Shown here in pieces: positions 56,934-64,000 of a stretch of 64,000 nt of DNA. The stretch spans positions 1,550,001-1,614,000 of the forward strand of contig JAGTXZ010000021.1 of assembly GCA_018398575.1 (NCBI GenBank), in the 5' to 3' direction. How positions within the stretch are numbered: position 1 is the first letter of the stretch; each line of letters begins with the position of its first letter. The notes below the pieces were generated by a model. The model made no database searches, was not told where the DNA came from, and worked only from the letters and a program-made list of their open reading frames with translations. The translations under genes and the position numbers were made by a program. Source of the DNA: Ampelomyces quisqualis (lineage: Eukaryota > Ascomycota > Dothideomycetes > Pleosporales > Phaeosphaeriaceae).

Positions 56934-57299
56934 CGTATCGCGCTTCAATTTGCAGAGCAGTGCTTTCGAAAAGTGCAATGGCAAGCGTGAGGTGGTCTGA
57001 TGGAATCGAGCGGGAGCGCAATTGACGGTCGCACAGGTATGCTTTCGTTGTCGGGCGAAAGGACTAGGGTAATGCGCCGGAGTTGAAGGTGATGACGGGC
57101 AATCTTGGCATCAAAGCTTCAAGCAGCAACATCACATGTGCACGAATCGCACCGCCCAAACTGAATACTCAACCCAGACCTGACTATCCCCACACAATCG
57201 CGCATACATCCTGAGCACACCAACGCCGCATGGCCTCCGCACCATCGGTATAACTCGTCACGACCTCGAGTCTCCTCGAAAACCCTCACAACCACCATC
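56934..57299. promoter_or_regulatory. Divergent intergenic (shared promoter) region
   Basis: 366 bp separates two divergently transcribed genes, so it probably contains both promoters. No defined element could be named. Confidence 0.5.
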
Positions 57300-58031
57300 A
57301 TGACCACCCAAGACCCCACAACCCTCGAAACAAGCAACGATCCCACCATAGCCTACACGCCCCGTCCCTCCCCCTCCCCCACCAACTCACCCCGCCTCAA
57401 CATGTCCTTTGACCAGCGCTTGCTCCTCATGACCCTCCTCTCAGGCTTCAGCGGCTTCACGCTCGGCAGCACATCAGCCGGAAGTATGGCCTCGCTACGT
57501 TTCCGCGCCGAAAACGCGCATCGGCTACCCATTTCCCAAACAGGGTGGTATCTCTACTACAAGTCGAAAAAGTACGTCAAGTGGCGCGCAGGGATAACCG
57601 AAGGGCTCAAAAAAGGTGGCATGGTAGCGGCGTGGTCGTCGGTGTTTTTCGTCCTCGAGGAATCCCTCGATGTGTTTAGGGGCACGTGGTGCGCTGGCCG
57701 CACGGTTGGTGAGATGGAGGGCGTGGATGAGCTGGATATTGCGCGCATTGATCGCGGTGTGGGTTCGTGTCGGGATTTCTGGTCGAGTGCGTGTGCGGGC
57801 ATGGTCACAGGGGGCGTGTGGAGCGTGTGGCATGGCTTTCCGATTAGTACGGCGAGCAGGACGATTCGGATGGGGTTGGTGGTAGGTGCGGGGTATGGGT
57901 TAATGCAGGATGGGATGAGGTTGGTCAACGAGAGGTGGGGTGGCGAGGAATATGCCGGAAGGGGGGAGAGTTGGTTGTATAAAGGAGCGAGGAATAGGCA
58001 GGCGCCGGAAGTTCATGGGGAGGGGTCTTGA
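57300..58031 (+). CDS. Tim17/22-like fungal membrane protein
   Basis: Intronless, 243 aa. After a Pro/Ser/Thr-rich N terminus, the stretch SFDQRLLLMTLLSGFSGFTLGSTSAGS begins a set of glycine-rich membrane segments (GFTLGSTSAGSMASLRF, EGLKKGGMVAAWSSVFF, SACAGMVTGGVWSVWHG, MGLVVGAGYGLMQDG). This pattern of glycine-spaced helices is seen in Tim17/Tim22/TIMMDC1-related mitochondrial inner-membrane proteins, including factors of complex I assembly. A mitochondrial location is therefore inferred, but no specific partner can be named. The 3' end converges on the phenylalanyl-tRNA synthetase gene. Confidence 0.65.
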   Translation: MTTQDPTTLETSNDPTIAYTPRPSPSPTNSPRLNMSFDQRLLLMTLLSGFSGFTLGSTSAGSMASLRFRAENAHRLPISQTGWYLYYKSKKYVKWRAGITEGLKKGGMVAAWSSVFFVLEESLDVFRGTWCAGRTVGEMEGVDELDIARIDRGVGSCRDFWSSACAGMVTGGVWSVWHGFPISTASRTIRMGLVVGAGYGLMQDGMRLVNERWGGEEYAGRGESWLYKGARNRQAPEVHGEGS

Positions 58032-58325
58032 GAGACGGCTGGGAAGGAACTGGAGATTCAGATGCGATAAACCTACACGGGTACCCCGACGAAAGAGCAA
58101 TTTGAGGTCAAGAACTTCATGGAGCCATGGGTCTTCCGACCTGTCACTTGAACTCAGAGCTTGCGAAGAGGACGATGAAACGTAGGCCATGTAGCAATAG
58201 CAATGGTCATTGAATGTGTGCCTCAAACTTTGTTCATTCTTTTTTCCTTTTGCTTTCAGTCATTGCACGTGCTTGGCAAGTACATGATCCTCGTCATAAA
58301 TCATCCCTTCGCCCATGCCAACCAT

Positions 58326-60052
58326 CTAATCCTTGTCGAATCTCACAGCAGGCTGCTCCCTGATCCAACTCAAATCGACCTTGTGCCCCAACAACTCCCT
58401 GATATTGCTTACACCATACTTCATCATGGTCGGCCGCTCTAGACTGAGCCCGAATCCGTACACGCGCATGTCCTTGGGCAGACCCATGGGCTCCAACATC
58501 TCCGGCCTGAACATTCCCGAATTGCCAATCTCCAGCCACCTCTTGAGCCCCTTGTGGTATCCAAAGATCTCCATGGACGGCTCGGTGTATGGGTTGTATG
58601 CGGGCTTGAATCGCAGGTTTTCAATGCCCATGTTGCGGAAGAAATCTTCGAGGAAACGCTGGAGACCACCGAGGGTGAGGCCAAAGTCCGCAATGACACC
58701 TTCGATTTGGTGGAACTCGGCAAGATGGGTGGCGTCGACGGTTTCGTTGCGGAAGACGCGGTCAATGGAGAAGTAGCGGGCAGGGCGAGGATCTTCAGCG
58801 AGGCGGTGAAGTGCCCATGTTGATACGGCAGTGGTGTGTGTGCGGAGGACGAGGCGCAAGCTTTCTTCTTCTTGCCACTGGTACCGGTATCCTATTGACC
58901 CAAAAGCTCCCTCTTGATGTACCTTCTTAACATCGTTCCAGTACTGCTCAAAGTCGCGAGGCTTCTTTTCTCGCTTCTCGCTCTCTTCAGTTGCGAACAG
59001 TCGTTTTGATCCAGATTCCATGCGATCCATGGTGGCTTCGTTCGCGGGGTCTGCCCTGGGCTTGTCGGCTCGTGGTGGGTCTGATACGAAGAAGGTATCT
59101 TGCATGTCTCGCGCGGGATGTTGTTGTGGTACGAATAGAGCGTCGAAGTTCCAGAAGCCAGTGTCGACGAAACTATACAGTGTTAGGTGTGGATTCCAAA
59201 TGTCAGCGTGTGCATGGTACTCACTGTCCTGTAGGCATTTCGACGAAGCCTTGTGAGAAGAAGATATTCCTAAACTCTTGCCGGACCTTGTTCAATGGAT
59301 GCAGTGCGCCAGCATCTTGATTCGCACCGAGGGCAGCAAAGTTGTAAGGCTTGAAGTTTGCAGTTTCCCAAGCGCCACTTGTCAACATTTCGACAGTCAA
59401 GTCGGTGTGCTCCACAGGCATTTCCTTGGCGTATTTGGGACCCTTTGTAACACTGTAGGTAATGACCTTCACGACAGTCGCAAGCTTCTTCTTTTTGAGA
59501 TCGGCGAGGAGTTTGGCATCGGAGACTGATTGAGAGTCTTGGATGCCCTTTAGCATTTCCCGCGTGGTGTCTTTGGGCTCTTCGGTGACGAGCAGGACGA
59601 TTGAATCGCCGTCCTTCTTGATCCACTTGTTCTTGTAGCCATTTCCCACGCCTACACTCGCTGACTGGGCCCCGACGACGTTCTATAACAAAATTAGCCT
59701 CCTGGATTTGAGATGAGAGAAATCAACATGTACGCACAGACAATTCCTTGATGGACACGTTGCCCGCCTCTTTGATCGCTTTCCAGACTCGGAACTCATG
59801 GCTGCCCTGCTCGACGATGGTCTCGGATTCTGGCGTCAAAGTAACCTTGTCCGAGTTTGTGGATTTGTATTCGACCATGGACCGGCTGGCGAGTCTGTCG
59901 AGGGCAGCCTTGATTTCGGCCTGTGGTATGGCGGGGAAGTCTTCATTTGTTTGCAGAGTCTCTTTGGTGTCGAGAAGGTCGAGGATCTCCTGTGTGAGGT
60001 TTCGATTCTGCGTCTCGAGCGGAACGGGCACCGGGCCCCGCGTTCCTGGCAT
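58326..60052 (-). CDS. frs2: Cytosolic phenylalanyl-tRNA synthetase, alpha subunit
   Basis: Three exons (59738-60052, 59225-59682, 58326-59172) with 55- and 52-bp introns encode 539 aa. The class II core is present: FWNFDALFVPQQHPARD, motif 2 FRNE in YFSIDRVFRNETVD, AYNPYTEPSMEIF, and motif 3 GFGLSLERPTM. Motif 2 is followed by AEFHQIEGV, as in Frs2. The winged-helix-like N terminus (ILDLLDTKETLQ) precedes the catalytic domain. The protein pairs with the beta subunit to charge tRNA-Phe in the cytosol. There is no mitochondrial presequence. The ATG at 60052 was chosen because the upstream frame lacks family resemblance. Confidence 0.93.
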
Positions 60053-61527
60053 ATTGGCGTTGTTGGTGCTGCGAAGCTTCCAAACGTGGGGTCGCGATGA
60101 GTCGAATGTGGAAAAGTAAAGTGGCCCGCCCGCTCGGACCACCGCGGAGCATGATTGGTCGAAATGTTGGTACACAAGGCGCTGCCCCTCCTCTACTCCT
60201 ACACGACCCGACAAGGTTTACCCATTCATCAGCGAAGCGAGCTTTTCCTGTTGGAATGGTCTGATTGGCGCCGTCAGTCTCGAACGGTTTCGGGCTGTTG
60301 TTTCGAATGTGGAGCACGTGTCGATTGCCATGTTGACGCATACCATGGACGCTGACGACGCGTCCATGCGACCCGCGACATGTGGTTGCAAGTCATACAC
60401 GATGATTGACGCGAAACGTGAAACGCGGCGGCGCTGGTAGTGTGGAGGGGAGATTGGCAGCGATTGTTAGGGGCGATGGCATGCCTGTCTTGATGGATAC
60501 GGAGTCCTCGGTGCGGAGTACCTGATCCGGAGACGGGTGGCTGGGAGCAGTATTGGCGACGCCGTCTTTGGCAAGTGTCAAGCGTTTCGTGGCCACAATC
60601 CGAGCTCAACGAGACGGGTTCGATCACGAAGCATCATGTGAAGACTTCAGACGTCATTGCACGCAAGCGATCCACCTGCAACCTCTCCTGCCTCGGACGC
60701 CTACATGGTGCGGGGTGCCGAGCGAGGGTGCCCATGAGTGGTGCATACTGTACGAAGTACGGAGTAGATGTGCAAGTACGGAGTACGTAGGTACTATCTA
60801 CACAGTAGAAAGCAGCAGACAGCGCTCCAATGAAGGGTATATACGGGCAGATAGTGCCGTGGGACGGATACAGACTCGGCGCGGGAGACGGCTGGGAGTC
60901 TGGGAGAGGACGCGTCAGCTCGCTGACTGATCAGCAAGCGCGCCAATCACAGGCGGGCGGCGTTGAGCTGCCAAGGCCTCCTGCGAACTTGCCATGGAAC
61001 CGCCCAGGGGCAAACAAACTCCTCAACGGCGGCGCCGCGGCAGGCGGCAGACTGGTACGGATTAGTGTCGTGGAGCACAGCAGCGCGCTGTTGAGGCGAC
61101 AACGGCTGCCGGGTGGCCTGCATGTTGGTTGCGTCCGGATGAAGGCGACATCAGCAGAGTGTGTGGCCATGTCCGTCGTGCGTGCGAAGCTAGCTGAGCT
61201 GCCGGGGCGCTAACTCAAAAGGGTCACGGCACGGCACCGGGCAGCCTGTGCAAGTTTGCATCCTCTCGCGCCGCCCGCCCTCGCTCCCACGCCCACGCCG
61301 TGCGCGCCGACCATCTTCCTGAAGTTCCTTCACCGTCCCTGGGGACAGTACACTCGTTTCACCCGCCGCTGTCGTCTTGTCGTCCAGTCGCCTTGCCGTC
61401 GTGCCGTCTCCCACACCACCCACTCCCTCCCCCTTCCCACTCGCACTCGCACAGCCCCTGACGCTGTCCGCCGCCCACCGCCTGCGGCCGATGCGATAAG
61501 CAACACGTCCGGCCCCTCATCACAGCC
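60053..61527. other. Divergent intergenic region with clustered TACGGAGTA motifs
   Basis: About 1.5 kb between frs2 and the DUF3405 gene. Three or four copies of a TACGGAGTA-type word occur at 60498-60521, 60757-60766 and 60776-60786. The last 300 bp is C-rich, as in a 5' untranslated region. No gene is supported. Confidence 0.5.
60757..60786 (+). promoter_or_regulatory. Paired GTACGGAGTA motifs
   Basis: GTACGGAGTA at 60757-60766 and GTACGGAGTAC at 60776-60786 lie 19 bp apart (start to start), upstream of the DUF3405 gene. The same word recurs in other intergenic regions of the window. It may be a transcription-factor site (CGG triplet core) or a short dispersed repeat. Confidence 0.4.
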
Positions 61528-63738
61528 ATGGCTCCTTCATCGCGCTTCGATCCCGGCAAGCTGTTCATCCGGACGCGCTTCAACTACGAGAAGCTGCCCG
61601 CCGCCGACAGCCAGGCCTCGTCGCCGCTCCCGCTCTTCAGCTCCAAGTCCTGGGGCCACAAGGTCCGCCAGCCCACATGGGCGAACCGCCTGCAGCGTCC
61701 GCGCATGTCGTTTGCGCGCCTGCTCACCCTCGCCGTCACCGTCGTCGTGCTGGTGTCGATGGTGTCGACGGGCATCTACAAACGCCACAAGTGGCACCAG
61801 CAGCTACGCCACGGCGAAGCCGCAAAGAAGTACCACTGGGAGCACTACCCTCGGTAAGCACCCGCGCCCGCTGCCACGCGCATCCATGTTGCTGACCTTG
61901 GCAGATTAAACGGCTTCTTCAATGGCGTTCGTACCCTCGTCCCCTACGGCGACTGGGTGTCTGAGCAGGACTTTGTCAAGTACTCGCAGAGCCCCAACCC
62001 CGAAGACAACATCAAGCCCAAGTCGCCGCACCCAGCAAAGGACAACAAGGAGCCGCCAATGGACCCCGTCATCTTCGACCCCTACAAGTTCGACTCTGCC
62101 GAGTTCCTCAAGACCCATGACAAGGTCGAGACGTGCTACCTCGATGAAGAGGAAAAGGTCGACCTCCCCGAAATCTACGCCTATCCTGGCATCCCCCAAA
62201 ACATGACTGCTCCTTACTTCGGCTCGTATGAGGAGATTGGCATGGATGACAAGAAGTGCTTCGATCGATTCGGACGCTTCGGACCGTACGGCTACTCGTA
62301 CTCGCGCGATGAGGGTGGCCTCGACATGGCTGGCAAGTCTGAAAAGGCCGGGGCCGACAAGATTTGGAGCTATGAGAAGAAGGTCGACTATCGTAAAGTC
62401 AGCTGGGCCCAGGCCCAGAAGAAGTGCCACGAGAAGAACAAGCACCGTTTCATCTCAAACAACGCCACCACTCCCAGTGATGATTCCGAGCCCGCCAAGA
62501 AGAAGTTGCCACGACACGCCTACATCCTTCGCACATGGACCGGCTACAAGTACAGCGACTACCAAATCCTGACTATCCGTGCCATGATCAACGAGCTAGC
62601 GCTCAAGTCTGGCGGGCAGTACGATGTTCACTTCCTGCTCCACGTCAAAGACAGCAGCCTCCCCATTTGGTCGTCAGAGGAAATCTACCAGAAGGTCATA
62701 GAGGACAATCTGCCCAAAGAATTCTGGGGCATGGCAACGCTCTGGTCGGAACAGCAAATGCGCATGTACTACCCCGAGCCATTCCCCAACAACGTCTACA
62801 ACCACGCAAAGGCCGACGTTCACTCTGTCTACCGCAGCGCCCATTTTGCTCTGCAGTGGTTTTCCCAAGCTCGTCCCGAGTACGACTTTTACTGGAACTG
62901 GGAAATGGATCTTCGCCTCACTGGCTCCTACTATGAGTTCCACAACCAGATCGGCGAGTGGGCTAAGAAGCAGCCGCGCAAGGGTCTCTGGGAGCGTTCT
63001 TCGCGTTACTACATTCCCGAGCTGCACGGTTCGTGGAAGAATTTCACCGAATTGGTCGAGGAGGAGTTGTACAACAGCGACGAGAAGCCTGTCTGGGGCC
63101 CTCCCAAGTTCGAAAACACCGGAATGCTCCCCAGCCCGCCTGAGACAAAGCCACCGCATTCGTATCTCCAGGACAACTACGAGTGGGGCGTAGGCGAGGA
63201 AGCTGACATCATCACCTTCAACCCTATTTTCGATCCTGCAAAGACGAACTGGGTATTCCGCGATGATGTTACCGGCTACGACCTCGAGCTTCCGGAGCCA
63301 CCACGACGATGTGCAATCATCACTGTATCGCGTCTCTCGAAGCGATTACTAGACTTGATGCACCGCGAGACCTACCTGATGAAGCACCACATGTTCCCCG
63401 AGATGTGGCCTCCTACGGTCGCTTTTCACCATGGCCTCAAAGCCGTATATGCCGCGCATCCCGTCTACTTCAACCACAATTGGCCACTCGAGGCTATTGA
63501 CAACACTTTCAACAAACCACCGAAACCCACCGACAGCGTCTTTGGATGGGGCGAACACAACCAGCTGGGAAGCAGCTTCTACTACCACGCAGCTTTCGGC
63601 TCCGAGTGGTGGCGCCGGTGGTTGGGCTCCCGCGAAAATGACAAGGGCGGCCTAGCAGCCGAAGAAGCCGGTACCGGCCGCCTCTGCATGCGCTCAACAC
63701 TCTTCCATCCGGTGAAATATGAAAAAGGCTCAGATTGA
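61528..63738 (+). CDS. DUF3405 type II membrane protein, putative glycosyltransferase
   Basis: Two exons (61528-61853 and 61905-63738) with a 51-bp intron give 719 aa. A basic cytosolic N terminus is followed by one membrane helix at about 62-84 (ARLLTLAVTVVVLVSMVSTGIY), giving type II Golgi/ER topology. The lumenal part carries the DUF3405 pattern: RHAYILRTWTGYKYSDYQ, HFLLHVKD, FYWNWEMDLRLTGSYYEF with acidic E-M-D, and WEMD-linked downstream blocks such as HHMFPEMWPPTVAFHHGLK and FGWGEHNQLGSSFYYH. The fold is expected to be a nucleotide-sugar glycosyltransferase, but no reaction is established. An N-glycosylation site occurs at NMT. No defect is seen. Confidence 0.85.
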
Positions 63739-64000
63739 TTATGCAGCGCTGTTTGGACGATACTACCTTTTAATCTGCGTACTTCGCTGCGCCACAATTG
63801 TGCCGATTGAGCTATAGACCACCTACTTTCGACTTTAGCCCACATCCAGCGACGACCATTTTTACTCCTGGCGCTCACCATCATCGGACGGCGTTCCATC
63901 TGGCGTTTTGTGTCTTGCATCGACCGTATGCATTGGACTTGTATATTGTTGGTGTCGATTCTCTCTTTTCAGTCGCTTTCTTTACATTCTGCAGTATACT

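Overview
This window comes from a filamentous ascomycete (Pezizomycotina), most likely a Dothideomycete. Genes carry short introns (45-119 bp) with GT...AG borders and CTAAC/CTGAC-like branch points. Coding regions are separated by 0.3-3 kb of gene-poor sequence. Typical fungal families are present: AA9 LPMO, GH93, Zn2Cys6 regulator, DUF3405, M43B metalloprotease and fused hydantoinase/oxoprolinase. The class-level placement is an inference from style and gene content, not from a database search. Exon structures were worked out by hand from reading-frame continuity and splice signals.

Layout. 1-14.6 kb is accessory-type sequence. It holds the 5' end of a secreted protein with a histidine at its mature N terminus, a small six-cysteine secreted protein, a small membrane protein, decayed permease and class V chitinase fragments, a four-exon M43B metalloprotease, a broken RING-finger gene, an F-box-like gene, and two neighbouring paralogous orphan genes sharing a Cys/His motif. 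15-25 kb holds a Zn2Cys6 transcription factor, an HNH-kinase fusion gene, Pelota/Dom34 and a large DUF3176-like membrane protein. The fusion gene and the DUF3176-like gene each have a single in-frame TAG of CpA-to-TpA type. 28-34 kb is a plant cell-wall degradation neighbourhood: an intact AA9 LPMO, an intact GH93-like arabinanase and a thoroughly decayed GH62 arabinofuranosidase, with an AT-rich, probably RIP-mutated island between the last two.

35-64 kb is mostly housekeeping sequence. It holds an SHB17-like phosphatase, ribosomal protein S19 (with a 5-nt microexon), dihydroxy-acid dehydratase (8 exons including an 8-nt microexon, no obvious mitochondrial presequence), an alpha/beta-hydrolase plus dual-specificity phosphatase fusion, an SH3 protein, the SSU72 CTD phosphatase, a 1,356-aa hydantoinase A/B fusion, a truncated kinesin-13-like relic, a ubiquitin-fold-like protein, a Tim17/22-like membrane protein, cytosolic phenylalanyl-tRNA synthetase alpha, and a DUF3405 membrane protein.

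The main themes are an intact housekeeping core, a secreted accessory set concerned with plant wall or host protein breakdown, and several gene relics with nonsense changes that look RIP-like. The best candidates for something undescribed are the HNH-kinase fusion, the tandem Cys/His orphan pair and the hydrolase-phosphatase fusion.
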